DNA from: JAUIAI01 sp050633665
GTDB lineage: Bacteria; Pseudomonadota; Gammaproteobacteria; Burkholderiales; Burkholderiaceae_E
DNA: 64,000 bases
Reading direction: 5' to 3'
Assembly (NCBI GenBank): GCA_050633665.1
Contig: JBOEGY010000002.1
Coordinates: forward strand, 310,001-374,000
A program made the translations under genes and the position numbers. Below are positions 16,239 through 25,190 of this stretch, piece by piece. Below the pieces are notes generated by a model. The model was not told the DNA's origin and did no database searches. It saw only the letters and a list, made by a program, of their open reading frames with translations. Each line of letters starts with the position of its first letter. Position 1 is the stretch's first letter.

Positions 16239-18673
16239 GATGGGTTCTCCTGGAGGTGGGTGGACGGGAACGAGGACAGCAGGTCGGCGGCCCAATGCAG
16301 GCCGCGATGGCGCAGCCAGGTGGCTGCGAAGGGAGAGGCATCGGAATGCGAGGCGGCAAGCACCGCGTCGATGTCGCGCTGGTCTTGCGGCGTGGACGCA
16401 CCCGCGAAGGCCAAGGTCGCGGCGCCCAGGTCGAGATCGAACAGGCGATTGCCGAGGCGCGATTGGTAGTAGTAGTCGCGCTTGGGCTGCGCGGTGGCGA
16501 CGATCTCGATCTGCCGGCTGTTGAGGCCGAAGCCCTCGTAGATCGTTCGAATCTGCGGCTCGGTCGCCTGCGGGTTCGGCAGGAAGATGCGGCTCGCGCA
16601 GCTCTCGATGATGGCCGGCGCGATGCTCGAATCCTTGATGTCCGCCAGGCTCTGCGTGGCGAAGATGACGCTGACGTTCTTCTTGCGCAGGGTCTTCAAC
16701 CACTGGCGGATGCGTGCCGCGAACACCGGGTCATCGAGGAACAACCACGCCTCATCGAGGATCAGCAGCGTCGGCGCACCGTCGAAGCGTTCATCGAAGC
16801 GCGCAAAGAGGTAATGGAGCACGGCCATGACAGCGGCCTTGCTGTGCATCAGTTCCTCCATCTCGAAGCACTGCACGGAACCAGCTCCCAGGCGATCCGA
16901 ATCCGCATCCAGCAGCTTGCCGTGTGCGCCACCGAGCACATAGGGCGCGAGCACCTGCCGAAGTGCGTTCGATTGCAGCAGGACGGAAAGCCCCGTCATC
17001 GTGCGCTGCTCCACGGGCGCGCCGGCGAGACTGCCGAGCGCCGACCAGATGGCCACCTTCTCATCGGGGCCGACGGCCACACCCTCATGCCGCAGGCGTC
17101 CTTCGATCCATTCGGCCGCCCAGGTGCGGTAGCCCTCACGATCGATGCGGGCGAGCGGCTGGAAGGCGATGTCGCCATCCATCCCAAGGTCGTAGTGCTC
17201 GCCGCCCAGGCCCAGGATGGTGGCGCGCATCGAGCGCCCCATGTCAAAGACGAAGATGCGCGAGCCACGGTAGCGGCGGAACTGCATCGCCAGTGTGGCG
17301 AGCAGCACCGACTTGCCCATGCCGGTCGGGCCGGCTACCAAGGTGTGCCCCACGTCACCGATGTGGGTGACCAGCCGGAACGGCGTCGCGCCCTCCGTGC
17401 GGGTCACGATCAGCGGTGGGCCGTCGAGGTGGGCATTGCGCTCGGGGCCAGCCCATACGGCGGACACCGGCATGAGGTGCGCCAGGTTCAACGTGGAGAC
17501 GATGGGCTGGCGGACGTTGGCGTAGGCATGGCCCGGAATGGACGACAACCACGCATCCACGGCGTTGAGCGTTTCGGGGATGGTGACGAAGCCACGCCCC
17601 TGGATGACGCGCTCCACCATGCGCAGCTTCTCGTCGGCCACGGCGGCATCCGCGTCCATGACGGTGACGGTTGCTGTCAGGTAGCCAAAGGCGACTTGAT
17701 CGCTGCCCAGTTCCTGCAAGGCCGCATCGGCGTCGGCGGATTTGTTGCTGGCATCGGTATCGACCAGCGGGCTTTCCTGCTGAAAGATGGTTTCGCGCAG
17801 CAAGGCGATGACGTTCTTGCGCTTGGCGAACCACTGGCGGCGCAGGCGGGCAAGTTCTTTTTCCGCATCGGCTTTGTCAAGGCAGAGAAAGCGCGTACTC
17901 CAGCGGTACGCAAAGCCGAGGCGGTTGAGGTCGTCCAGCATCCCTGGCCAGGTGGAGGTCGGAAATCCCCGTACCGTCGCCACGCGCAGATGCTGGTCGC
18001 CCAGCATCGGTGCCAGGCCACCGATCAGCGGCGCGTCGGCCAGCAGTGCATCGAGGTGGAATGGCACCTCGGGCACGTCCACGCGGTAGCGTCGCGTTGA
18101 CACGGTGGCATGCAGGTAAGTCAGCGTCTGGCTGTCGTCGAGCCAGGCGATCTCCGGCATCACGCCATCGAGCAGGTCAAAGATGCGATCCGTCTCCGCG
18201 ACGAAGGCAGTCAGCCGCTCGCGCCAGTCCACGCCTTCGGTCGGACGGTTCTCGTACAGCATTCCGGCCGCACGGGCGCGGGCTTCCTCCGGCGGCAGGT
18301 ACACCAGCGTCAGGTGATAGCCGCTCTCGAAGTGGTTGCCCGAGTCCTCAAAGGCGGCCCGTCGCTCCTCGTCCACCAGCCACGACAGCGGCTCGGGAAA
18401 CTCCGAGTGCGGGTAGTTGGCGGCGGGCCGGCGCTCGGCCTCGATGAACAGCGCCCAGCCCGAACCCAGCCGGCGCAGCGCGTTGTTCAGCCGCGCCGAC
18501 GTAGAAATCAGCTCGCCCTGCGTCGCGCTATCGAGGTCTGGCCCCCGAAAGCGCGCCGTGCGCTGGAACGAGCCATCCTTGTTCAGCACGACGCCCGGCG
18601 CGACCAGCCCGGCCCACGGCAGCCAGTCAGCGAGCAAGGCCGGGCGTTGGCGGTATTCGGCAAGGTTCAGCAT
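16235..18673 (-). CDS. trbE: Conjugal transfer ATPase TrbE (VirB4-like)
   Basis: 812 residues from the ATG at 18673. It contains the CagE/TrbE/VirB4 N-terminal domain and an AAA-type ATPase core with Walker A VAGPTGMGKSVLLATL near residue 450 and Walker B TLLILDEAWLFLDD near 638, followed by VIFATQSLADI. It energises assembly of the type IV secretion channel and pilus at the inner membrane. The start is 10 bp after the trbD stop. Confidence 0.95.
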   Translation of the reverse strand: MLNLAEYRQRPALLADWLPWAGLVAPGVVLNKDGSFQRTARFRGPDLDSATQGELISTSARLNNALRRLGSGWALFIEAERRPAANYPHSEFPEPLSWLVDEERRAAFEDSGNHFESGYHLTLVYLPPEEARARAAGMLYENRPTEGVDWRERLTAFVAETDRIFDLLDGVMPEIAWLDDSQTLTYLHATVSTRRYRVDVPEVPFHLDALLADAPLIGGLAPMLGDQHLRVATVRGFPTSTWPGMLDDLNRLGFAYRWSTRFLCLDKADAEKELARLRRQWFAKRKNVIALLRETIFQQESPLVDTDASNKSADADAALQELGSDQVAFGYLTATVTVMDADAAVADEKLRMVERVIQGRGFVTIPETLNAVDAWLSSIPGHAYANVRQPIVSTLNLAHLMPVSAVWAGPERNAHLDGPPLIVTRTEGATPFRLVTHIGDVGHTLVAGPTGMGKSVLLATLAMQFRRYRGSRIFVFDMGRSMRATILGLGGEHYDLGMDGDIAFQPLARIDREGYRTWAAEWIEGRLRHEGVAVGPDEKVAIWSALGSLAGAPVEQRTMTGLSVLLQSNALRQVLAPYVLGGAHGKLLDADSDRLGAGSVQCFEMEELMHSKAAVMAVLHYLFARFDERFDGAPTLLILDEAWLFLDDPVFAARIRQWLKTLRKKNVSVIFATQSLADIKDSSIAPAIIESCASRIFLPNPQATEPQIRTIYEGFGLNSRQIEIVATAQPKRDYYYQSRLGNRLFDLDLGAATLAFAGASTPQDQRDIDAVLAASHSDASPFAATWLRHRGLHWAADLLSSFPSTHLQENPS

Positions 18674-18683
18674 GGCATTCCCC

Positions 18684-18980
18684 TCACACGTCCAGCAGCG
18701 GCCGGTGCTTGATGTGGCGGGCGAAGACCTGCATGAACTGCGGATCGACGCGTGCGCCCCAGACCGCCAGCGCATGGCCGACGATCCAGAGCACGATGCC
18801 CGGAATCCACATCTGCAAGCCCAGGCCCACGGCAGCGGCCAAGGTGCCGTTGGTGATGGCCACGGTGCGCGGAGCACCGCCCATCAGGATCGGCTCGGTC
18901 AGAGACCGATGCAGCGGAATCTCGAAACCAGGGGCGAAGCCGGAAGCGAACCCCTGCACGCCATCGTGGGCCGTGTTCAT
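18684..18980 (-). CDS. trbD: Conjugal transfer protein TrbD (VirB3-like)
   Basis: 98 residues from the ATG at 18980. Small inner-membrane protein with a typical VirB3/TrbD opening (GFEIPLHRSLTEPILMGGAP) and two hydrophobic segments (TLAAAVGLGLQMWIPGIVLW and IVGHALAVWGA). Overlaps trbC by 4 bp and precedes trbE, the usual position for VirB3-type proteins that work with the VirB4 ATPase. Confidence 0.92.
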   Translation of the reverse strand: MNTAHDGVQGFASGFAPGFEIPLHRSLTEPILMGGAPRTVAITNGTLAAAVGLGLQMWIPGIVLWIVGHALAVWGARVDPQFMQVFARHIKHRPLLDV

Positions 18981-19360
18981 ACGACGGCCCCACCCGAGAA
19001 GCTGAAGAACGACAGGAAGAAGCTCGAAGCCGCGAACGCGATGGACAGGCCAAAGACGATCTGGATCAGCTTGCGGAAGCCGCCCGAGGTATCGCCGAAG
19101 GCCAGCGCCAGGCCCGTGGCGATGATGATGATGACCGCGATGATCCGGGCCACCGGCCCCTGAATGGACTCCAGGATGGATTGCAGCGGGCCTTCCCAGG
19201 GCATCGAGGAACCCGCGGCCTGCGCGGTGCCCGCGAGCAGCAGCATTAGCGCCGCGAGCATCAAGCCCTGCATGGCCGGGCGAGCCAGGCTCTCCAGCTG
19301 TGCGGGCCGGCGAAGAGGATTTGCGGAAATACGGAAAGCAGGAACGATCATCTGCGTCAT
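18977..19360 (-). CDS. trbC: Conjugal transfer pilin TrbC (VirB2-like)
   Basis: 127 residues from the ATG at 19360. A long signal region (PAMQGLMLAALMLLLAGTAQ, cleavage after QAA likely) is followed by two hydrophobic helices, VARIIAVIIIIATGLALAFG and LIQIVFGLSIAFAASSFFLS, the pattern of VirB2/TrbC major pilins. It overlaps both trbB and trbD by 4 bp. Confidence 0.92.
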   Translation of the reverse strand: MTQMIVPAFRISANPLRRPAQLESLARPAMQGLMLAALMLLLAGTAQAAGSSMPWEGPLQSILESIQGPVARIIAVIIIIATGLALAFGDTSGGFRKLIQIVFGLSIAFAASSFFLSFFSFSGGAVV

Positions 19361-20394
19361 GGCAGTTCTCCAGGGTGGTTGAGGGACAGGGAGGAAAGGT
19401 CGGACTGCGGCAGCAGCTCGGGAAACGGCGCTTCCAGCGCATCCGCCAGTTGGTAGCCCACGCCATCGAAGCCGACGACGCGGGCGATGCTCTCGATGCG
19501 GCGCTTGCGCCCGCGCCCGGCGATGTGGATGACCACGTTGACCGCTTCCGCGATCAGCGCACGGGGCGGATTCACCGCCACTTCGAGAATCAGTTGCTCC
19601 AGGCGCAGCAATGCGCCCAGCGCGGAGCCGGCGTGGATCGTGGCAATGCCGCCCGGATGGCCGGTGCCCCACACCTTGATGAGATCCAGCGCCTCGGCGC
19701 CGCGCACCTCGCCGACGACCACGCGATCCGGGCGCAGACGCATGGACGAGCGCACCAGCTCGGTCATGGACACGACACCCTGGCGCGTGCGCAGCGGCAC
19801 GTGGTCGCGGGCCGCGCATTGCAGCTCCACCGTGTCTTCGAGCACCAGCACGCGGTCGCCGGTGGCGGCGATCTCAGCCAGCAGGGCATTCGCCAAGGTG
19901 GTCTTGCCGGTACTCGTTCCACCCGCGATCAGAATGTTCTGGCGCTCGCGCACCGCACGCACCAGCAGGCCCGCCTGTGCAGCGGTCATCATTCCGTCCT
20001 CGATATAACGCGACAGCGGGATCACGCCCACGGCGCGCTTTCGCAAGGCGAAGGCCGGCCCCGGAGCAGCGGGCGGCAAGATGCCCTCGAAGCGTTCGCC
20101 CGTCTCGGGCAGCTCTGCCGTCAAGAGCGGCTGGCCGCGATGTACCTCGGCGCCGACGTGGGCCGCGACCAGCCGGATGATCCGTTCACCGTCCGCTTCG
20201 GACAGCTCCACGCCCATCGGTGCACGGCCCAATGAAAGCCGGTCGATCCACAAGGTTCGATCCGGGTTGAGCATGATTTCCACCACGTCCGGGTCTTCGA
20301 GCGCGGCGGCGATCAGCGGCCCCATCGCCGTGCGCAGCATTTGGATGCGGCGATCCAGCGACGTGGCGGTAAAGGAGGAAGCCGAGGTGCTCAT
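19357..20394 (-). CDS. trbB: Conjugal transfer ATPase TrbB (VirB11-like)
   Basis: 345 residues. Hexameric traffic ATPase of the type IV secretion system. Walker A is IAGGTSTGKTTLANALL near residue 158; the Asp box (VLVLEDTVELQC) and Walker B (RPDRVVVGEVRGAEALDLI) follow, and the conserved His-containing GGIATIHAGS comes after. Overlaps of 4 bp on both sides (CopG-type gene and trbC) place it in the transfer operon. Confidence 0.95.
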   Translation of the reverse strand: MSTSASSFTATSLDRRIQMLRTAMGPLIAAALEDPDVVEIMLNPDRTLWIDRLSLGRAPMGVELSEADGERIIRLVAAHVGAEVHRGQPLLTAELPETGERFEGILPPAAPGPAFALRKRAVGVIPLSRYIEDGMMTAAQAGLLVRAVRERQNILIAGGTSTGKTTLANALLAEIAATGDRVLVLEDTVELQCAARDHVPLRTRQGVVSMTELVRSSMRLRPDRVVVGEVRGAEALDLIKVWGTGHPGGIATIHAGSALGALLRLEQLILEVAVNPPRALIAEAVNVVIHIAGRGRKRRIESIARVVGFDGVGYQLADALEAPFPELLPQSDLSSLSLNHPGELP

Positions 20395-20855
20395 AACGCG
20401 CGCTCCTGCGCTTCGGCCGGGGTTGGCGCGTCGTCCGTCCGCATCGGATCGGGATTCAGCTCGTCCACCACGTCGCGCACCAGGCTGCGCCCGCGCAGCA
20501 GGTGCCGGCCCAACTGCTCCACGAACTGCTCGAAGCGCGCCTTGCCTTGAGCGCGCGCTGCGTCCTGATGCGCCTCTGGCACGGGTGTGCTCACGGTCAG
20601 GAAGTAGCGGATGAACAAGGCCAGTGTTTCGATCTGGATGTTCTGGTCGCGCTCCAGGCGCTCGGCGTGGCGCGACAGGCGATCCAGACGCTTGGCAATC
20701 GCCGCCTCGCGCTGGTCGGCCGCGTCGGGCGACAGCCAGGATGCCAAGGCCGCCGCAACGATGCTGGACTTGGACACGCCTTTCTTGGCAGCCAGCTCAT
20801 CGAGCCGCTTGGCGTGCTCGGGCTGGATGAAGAGATTCAAGCGGTGCTGGCTCAT
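20391..20855 (-). CDS. CopG-type ribbon-helix-helix protein
   Basis: 154 residues. The N-terminus (RLNLFIQPEHAKRLDELAAK then GVSKSSIVAAAL) is a ribbon-helix-helix DNA-binding domain; the rest is helical and Arg/Glu-rich with FLTVSTPVPEAHQDAARAQG. Proteins of this type sit between traG and trbB in Tn4371-like elements and are thought to bind DNA, perhaps as a regulator or relaxosome accessory. Overlaps both neighbours by 4 bp. Confidence 0.85.
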   Translation of the reverse strand: MSQHRLNLFIQPEHAKRLDELAAKKGVSKSSIVAAALASWLSPDAADQREAAIAKRLDRLSRHAERLERDQNIQIETLALFIRYFLTVSTPVPEAHQDAARAQGKARFEQFVEQLGRHLLRGRSLVRDVVDELNPDPMRTDDAPTPAEAQERAL

Positions 20856-22852
20856 AGCTCGATTCCGTCGTCAGGGTCGAGGGATGCCAGCCGGGACGTG
20901 CGCTGCAGGGTCGGATCGAGCTGGCGCGGTAAGGGAAGCGGCATGTCGTCGTCATCGAGCAGCCCGAGGTCGGCGACAGGCACAACCAGGTCGGGGTCGT
21001 AGGCGACGGCTTCGGAGAGTTCGGGTTGGCGACGCGGGCCACCGTCGTCAGCGGCAGAGGCGAAGCCTTCAACGGCTTCGGTTGCAGGCGCCACCGGAAC
21101 GGGAGGAACCGTCAGCCCGCTCCAGTCGTCGGGCCGTAAGGAAGGCACGTCGGCGTAGCGCCCCGCAATGAGCACAGGGGGCGGCAGCACGCGCCGCTGG
21201 AAGTTCGCGTCAGAGTAGTAGCGCACCTTCTTGGCCTTGATCGGCGCGACGCTGGAAACCATCACCACCGCCTCGTCGGGCGGGAGTTGCATCACTTCGC
21301 CTGGCGTCAGCAAAGGTCGGGCGGTCTCCTGTCGCGACACCATCAAGTGCCCCAGCCATGGGGCGAGCCGGTGACCCGCGTAGTTGCGCTGCGCGCGCAA
21401 CTCAGTGGCAGTGCCAAGGGTTTCGGAAATCCGCTTGGCCGTGCGCTCGTCGTTGGTGGCGAACGTCACGCGCACATGGCAGTTGTCGAGGATGGAATGG
21501 TTCTGGCCATAGGCTTTGTCGATCTGATTGAGCGACTGCGCGATCAGGAAGCTACGGATGCCATAGCCCGCCATGAAGGCCAGCGCCGTCTCGAAGAAAT
21601 CCAGGCGCCCCAGCGCCGGGAACTCGTCAAGCATCAGCAGCAGCTTGTGGCGGCGCTCGATGCCGTCGCTGCCATCGAGTGATTCGGTGAGGCGTCGCCC
21701 GATCTGGTTGAGGATCAGGCGAATGAGCGGTTTCGTCCGCGAAATGTCCGAAGGCGGCACCACCAGGTACAGCGACACCGGATGCTCGGCCGCGATCAGG
21801 TCGGCAATGCGCCAGTCGCAGCGCGAGGTGACTTCGGCCACCGTGGGGTCGCGGTACAGGCCGAGGAATGACATGGCGGTGCTCAACACGCCGGAACGCT
21901 CGTTGTCCGATTTGTTCAGGACTTCGCGCGCTGCCGATGCCACCACCAGATGCGGCCCACCACCGATGTGCGGCGTGGTCATCATCCGATGCAGGGTCAG
22001 CTCGAAGGGACAGGCCGGGTCGCTGAGGAAGTTGGCGACTCCGCGCAGCGTCTTGTCTTCGCCTGCGTAGAGCACGTGCAGGATGGCCCCAACCAGCAGC
22101 GCATGCGAGGTCTTCTCCCAATGGTTGCGCCGCTCCAGTGCTCCTTCGGGATCGACCAGAATGTCTGCGATGTTCTGCACGTCGCGCACTTCGTGCGCGC
22201 CGCGCCTCACCTCCAGCAGTGGGTTGTAGGCCGCCGACTTCGCATCGGTCGGGTTGAACAGCAGGCAATGCGAGAAGCGCGAGCGCCAGCCGGCGGTGAT
22301 GCTCCAGTTCTCGCCCTTGATGTCGTGAATGACGGCCGATGCAGGCCAGCTCAACAAGGTGGGAACCACCAGGCCCACGCCTTTGCCCGAGCGGGTAGGC
22401 GCGAAGGTCAGAACATGCTCCGGGCCTTCATGTCGCAGGTACTGCTGGCGATGCTGGCCGAGGAACACGCCCGCAGGCTGGTCAAGCCCCGCCTTGCAAA
22501 TGTCCTCCGCGTTGGCCCAGCGAGCCGACCCGTAGGTCGTGACCAGCTTGGACTGGCGCGAGCGCCAGATCGACATGCCGATGGCAACCACCACCGCGAT
22601 CAGGCCGCTGCCTGCGGCAATGGCACCGCCCACGTCAAAGACATGCGGCGTGTAGGCGTCGAAGAAGAACCACCACTCGAACAGGCGCCAGGGGTGATAG
22701 ACCGGCGTGCCGAAGAAATCGAACCACGGCGAGCCCAGGCGTAGCTGGTAGCCCAGGGCGGCGGCCGTCCATTGCGTAGCGCTCCATACGCCAGCGATCA
22801 CGATGCCGAAGACAACGGCAATCTGACCGAACAGCACGTTCGTTCCTTGCAT
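20852..22852 (-). CDS. traG: Type IV coupling protein TraG/VirD4
   Basis: 666 residues. N-terminal membrane segments (NVLFGQIAVVFGIVIAGVWS and AIAAGSGLIAVVVAIGMSIW) anchor a cytoplasmic ATPase with Walker A APTRSGKGVGLVVPTLL near residue 150 and Walker B LLMLDEFPALGR near 410. It delivers the relaxase-DNA complex to the mating channel. It is the first gene of the traG-trb operon, has a GGGAGG ribosome-binding site, and an 11-bp inverted repeat sits just upstream of that site, which may control its expression. Confidence 0.95.
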   Translation of the reverse strand: MQGTNVLFGQIAVVFGIVIAGVWSATQWTAAALGYQLRLGSPWFDFFGTPVYHPWRLFEWWFFFDAYTPHVFDVGGAIAAGSGLIAVVVAIGMSIWRSRQSKLVTTYGSARWANAEDICKAGLDQPAGVFLGQHRQQYLRHEGPEHVLTFAPTRSGKGVGLVVPTLLSWPASAVIHDIKGENWSITAGWRSRFSHCLLFNPTDAKSAAYNPLLEVRRGAHEVRDVQNIADILVDPEGALERRNHWEKTSHALLVGAILHVLYAGEDKTLRGVANFLSDPACPFELTLHRMMTTPHIGGGPHLVVASAAREVLNKSDNERSGVLSTAMSFLGLYRDPTVAEVTSRCDWRIADLIAAEHPVSLYLVVPPSDISRTKPLIRLILNQIGRRLTESLDGSDGIERRHKLLLMLDEFPALGRLDFFETALAFMAGYGIRSFLIAQSLNQIDKAYGQNHSILDNCHVRVTFATNDERTAKRISETLGTATELRAQRNYAGHRLAPWLGHLMVSRQETARPLLTPGEVMQLPPDEAVVMVSSVAPIKAKKVRYYSDANFQRRVLPPPVLIAGRYADVPSLRPDDWSGLTVPPVPVAPATEAVEGFASAADDGGPRRQPELSEAVAYDPDLVVPVADLGLLDDDDMPLPLPRQLDPTLQRTSRLASLDPDDGIEL

Positions 22853-22864
22853 TGATCAACCTCC

Positions 22865-22892
22865 CACTACGGCACAGGAACGTGCCGTAGTG
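22865..22892 (-). promoter_or_regulatory. 11-bp perfect inverted repeat in the traG leader
   Basis: CACTACGGCAC (22865-22875) and its exact complement (22882-22892) flank a 6-base loop, immediately 5' of the traG ribosome-binding site (GGGAGG, then ATG at 22852). In mRNA it would form a hairpin abutting the ribosome site; in DNA it could be an operator for the nearby LysR-type or CopG-type regulator. There is no T-run, so termination is unlikely. Confidence 0.6.
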
Positions 22893-22964
22893 CCGAGGAT
22901 CAAGGCGAGCGTGCAGGTCGGTCAAAGACCGTTGTGGCGGGGATTCAGGCCAAAAGAGCCAGAC

Positions 22965-22988
22965 TTATTGCTGTGGCGAAGACAATAA
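22965..22988. promoter_or_regulatory. Interrupted palindrome, possible LysR-type operator
   Basis: TTATTG (22965-22970) and CAATAA (22983-22988) are exact inverted copies separated by 12 bp, in the leader between the lipoprotein gene and traG. AT-rich dyads of this spacing are typical of LysR-type binding sites, and a LysR-type regulator is encoded 350 bp upstream. The right half overlaps the T-run of the terminator below, so part of the symmetry may be coincidental. Confidence 0.35.
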
Positions 22989-23017
22989 AAATGCCGCATG
23001 CGCGAGCGCGCTGCGGC
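22981..23017 (-). terminator. Intrinsic terminator after the lysR-lipoprotein pair
   Basis: On the minus strand a GC-rich hairpin (GCCGCA paired with TGCGGC, extended by GCGCG/CGCGC with one bulged A) is followed directly by ATTTTTATTG. It lies ~50 bp past the stop of the lipoprotein gene and would separate that transcript from the traG-trb operon. Confidence 0.65.
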
Positions 23018-23069
23018 GTGATGAGGTAACAGTGAGACCTTCGTCGCCGCGCCGCGACGGAGGGGTGCC

Positions 23070-23300
23070 CTATTGAGGCTTCTGCTCCGGCCGATCACCG
23101 AAGAAGCGGCGATTCGCGGCCTCGGCGGCACGTCGGCAGAGTTCTTCGCCGGCCTTCGCGCGCTCTTCCTTGCACAGGCGCTGGACTTCCTTGAGACGCT
23201 CAGGATGGGCCACGAGGAAGTCCACGGTTTCCGTCGGTTGGGATGGCCCACAGGAGGCTGTCAGTGCAGCGGCCATCAGCAGCGGCAGGAATCGGGGCAT
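23070..23300 (-). CDS. EexN-like entry-exclusion lipoprotein
   Basis: 76 residues from the ATG at 23300. The N-terminus is a lipoprotein signal, MPRFLPLLMAAALTASC, with the Cys at residue 17. The mature part (VDFLVAHPERLKEVQRLCKE then ELCRRAAEAANRRFFG) follows the EexN pattern of two conserved Cys in a short helical protein. EexN-type proteins reduce redundant transfer into cells that already carry the element. It sits between the LysR-type gene and traG. Confidence 0.8.
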   Translation of the reverse strand: MPRFLPLLMAAALTASCGPSQPTETVDFLVAHPERLKEVQRLCKEERAKAGEELCRRAAEAANRRFFGDRPEQKPQ

Positions 23301-23325
23301 GGCTTGGGTCCTTTCAGCAGGTGGA

Positions 23326-24240
23326 TCAGGAGTCCTCGGCGGCGCTGGAGCCATCCGCCGAATCAATGGAGTCCACTCGTGCGATGAACCGAGCCAGCAT
23401 TTCGGAGGGCTCCACGTCACGGTGCAGCAGATACGTGGCCAGCATCTGCGACTTGCCCGCCAAGCGCCGGGCCACAACACCTGGCCCACGGCCGGATGCA
23501 ATGTGCGCGGCGCCCGCCAAACCAAGTGCCAATCCGGCGGAGACTAAGGTCATCATCACCTCATAGGACGCCACGCGCTGGGCGATCAGTGGCTGTTGCT
23601 CGTAGCGCTGCAAAACGCGATCAACTTGGCGTGCATGGCCTTCGCATATCGCCGGATCGCATAGCGCCAGCGGATAGCGCAACACTTCTTCCAACGGAAC
23701 GTGCTTGTGGGCCAGCACAGGATGGCGAGCTGGGACCGCCACCATCAGCTCGTCTTCCCACGCAGGCCTGACCACAATGCCGTCGCCCACCTCTTCGGCC
23801 ATCGAAAAGCCGACGTCATACAGGTCATCGTGCAGACCCTTGATCTGTTGGTCCAACGGCACCTCAAATAACCGAATGTCAATCTCTGGATCTTCCTCTC
23901 GGCTCCGTGCCAGCAGCGTCGGCATTCGCGAGGGCGTGATGCCATCGGACAAAGCGATGCGCAACTGTCCCTGAAACCCACTGGCGGCGGACTTGACGCC
24001 GTCACACGCCTGTTTCAGAGCTTCGAAGATTCGCGGCACCCGCTCCAGGAATGCCATTCCGGCAAAGGTCAGGCGGGTGCTTCGCGTGGTTCGCGTGAAC
24101 AGTTGCGCCCCGAGCTCTTCCTCTATCTCCTTGATGGTGCGCGACAAAGGGGACTGATCGATGTGCAGCTTTTCCGCTGCGCGGCCAAAGTGAAGTTCTT
24201 CGGCCACCGCTATAAAGCAACGCAAATGCCGAAGCTCCAT
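23326..24240 (-). CDS. LysR-type regulator of the transfer region (TraR-like)
   Basis: 304 residues from the ATG at 24240; an ATG 12 bp upstream is possible. The N-terminal winged helix (MELRHLRCFIAVAEELHFGR, then AAEKLHIDQSPLSRTIKEIE) and the C-terminal periplasmic-binding-like effector domain are complete. In Tn4371 a LysR-type gene named traR occupies this place before traG, so control of transfer is likely. It could instead belong to the adjoining catabolic cargo, which starts 17 bp upstream on the same strand. Confidence 0.85.
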   Translation of the reverse strand: MELRHLRCFIAVAEELHFGRAAEKLHIDQSPLSRTIKEIEEELGAQLFTRTTRSTRLTFAGMAFLERVPRIFEALKQACDGVKSAASGFQGQLRIALSDGITPSRMPTLLARSREEDPEIDIRLFEVPLDQQIKGLHDDLYDVGFSMAEEVGDGIVVRPAWEDELMVAVPARHPVLAHKHVPLEEVLRYPLALCDPAICEGHARQVDRVLQRYEQQPLIAQRVASYEVMMTLVSAGLALGLAGAAHIASGRGPGVVARRLAGKSQMLATYLLHRDVEPSEMLARFIARVDSIDSADGSSAAEDS

Positions 24241-24257
24241 GGTGTATCTCATCCAAG

Positions 24258-25190
24258 TTAAAAGGCCTTGACGAGTTCCGGCACAGCCGCGAACAGGTCC
24301 GCCTCCAGCCCGTAGTCGGCCACGCTGAAGATCGGCGCCTCCGGGTCCTTGTTGATCGCCACGATCACCTTGGAGTCCTTCATGCCCGCCAGGTGCTGGA
24401 TCGCCCCCGAGATGCCCGCCGCCACGTACAGCTGCGGCGCCACGATCTTGCCGGTCTGGCCCACCTGCAGGTCATTGGGCGCGTAGCCCGCATCCACCGC
24501 CGCGCGGCTCGCGCCGATGGCCGCGCCCAGCTTGTCGGCCAGCGGGGTGATGACTTCGTCGAATTTTTCCTTGCTGCCCAGCGCACGGCCGCCGGAGACG
24601 ATGATCTTGGCCGCCGTCAGTTCGGGCCGGTCGCTCTTGGCGATTTCGCTGCCCACGTAGCTGCTCTTGCCGGTGTCTGCCGCTGCGGTTGGCGTTTCCA
24701 CTGCTGCGTTGCCTCCGGTCGCCGCTGTGGCGTCGAAGCCGGTGGTGCGCACGGTGATGACTTTGGTGGCGTCGCAGCTTTGCACGGTAGCGATGGCATT
24801 GCCGGCGTAGATGGGGCGTTCGAAGGTGTCGGCGCTCACCACCTTGGTGATGTCGCTGATCTGGGCGACGTCGAGCTTGGCGGCCACGCGCGGGGCCACG
24901 TTCTTGCCGCCGGCCGTGGCCGGGAACAGGATGTGGCTGTAGTTGCCGGCGATGGCCAGCACTTGCGCGGCGACGTTCTCGGCCAGGCCGTTCTTCAGGC
25001 TGGCGCCGTCGGCGTGGATGACCTTGGCGACGCCGGCGATTTGCGCTGCGGCCTGGGCGGCTGCACCGGCGTTTTCACCGGCCACCAGCACGTGCACGTC
25101 GCCACCGCAAGCGGCTGCGGCCGTCACGGTGTTCAGGGTTGCGCCCTTGATGGATGCGTTGTCGTGTTCAGCAATAACGAGTACCGACAT
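24258..25190 (-). CDS. etfA: Electron transfer flavoprotein alpha subunit
   Basis: 310 residues. Takes electrons from acyl-CoA dehydrogenases and passes them to ETF-ubiquinone oxidoreductase. The C-terminal FAD-binding region is intact: SGGRALGSKEKFDEV, SRAAVDAGYAPNDLQVGQTG, LYVAAGISGAIQHLAGMKDS and AINKDPEAPIFSVADYG. Directly abuts etfB. As the last gene of the minus-strand cargo operon it supplies the redox partner for the two cargo dehydrogenases; a duplicate of the host's own copy is likely. Confidence 0.95.
   Translation of the reverse strand: MSVLVIAEHDNASIKGATLNTVTAAAACGGDVHVLVAGENAGAAAQAAAQIAGVAKVIHADGASLKNGLAENVAAQVLAIAGNYSHILFPATAGGKNVAPRVAAKLDVAQISDITKVVSADTFERPIYAGNAIATVQSCDATKVITVRTTGFDATAATGGNAAVETPTAAADTGKSSYVGSEIAKSDRPELTAAKIIVSGGRALGSKEKFDEVITPLADKLGAAIGASRAAVDAGYAPNDLQVGQTGKIVAPQLYVAAGISGAIQHLAGMKDSKVIVAINKDPEAPIFSVADYGLEADLFAAVPELVKAF

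Noticed and set aside
13833..16469. Open plus-strand frame of 878 codons opposite trbF, trbL and trbJ
   Set aside because: The composition (His/Arg/Gly/Gln-rich, low complexity) is that of the antisense of GC-rich genes, and the minus strand carries recognisable trb proteins across the whole stretch.
16256..18100. Open plus-strand frame of 614 codons opposite trbE
   Set aside because: No family pattern; it is the complement of an intact VirB4-type ATPase gene.
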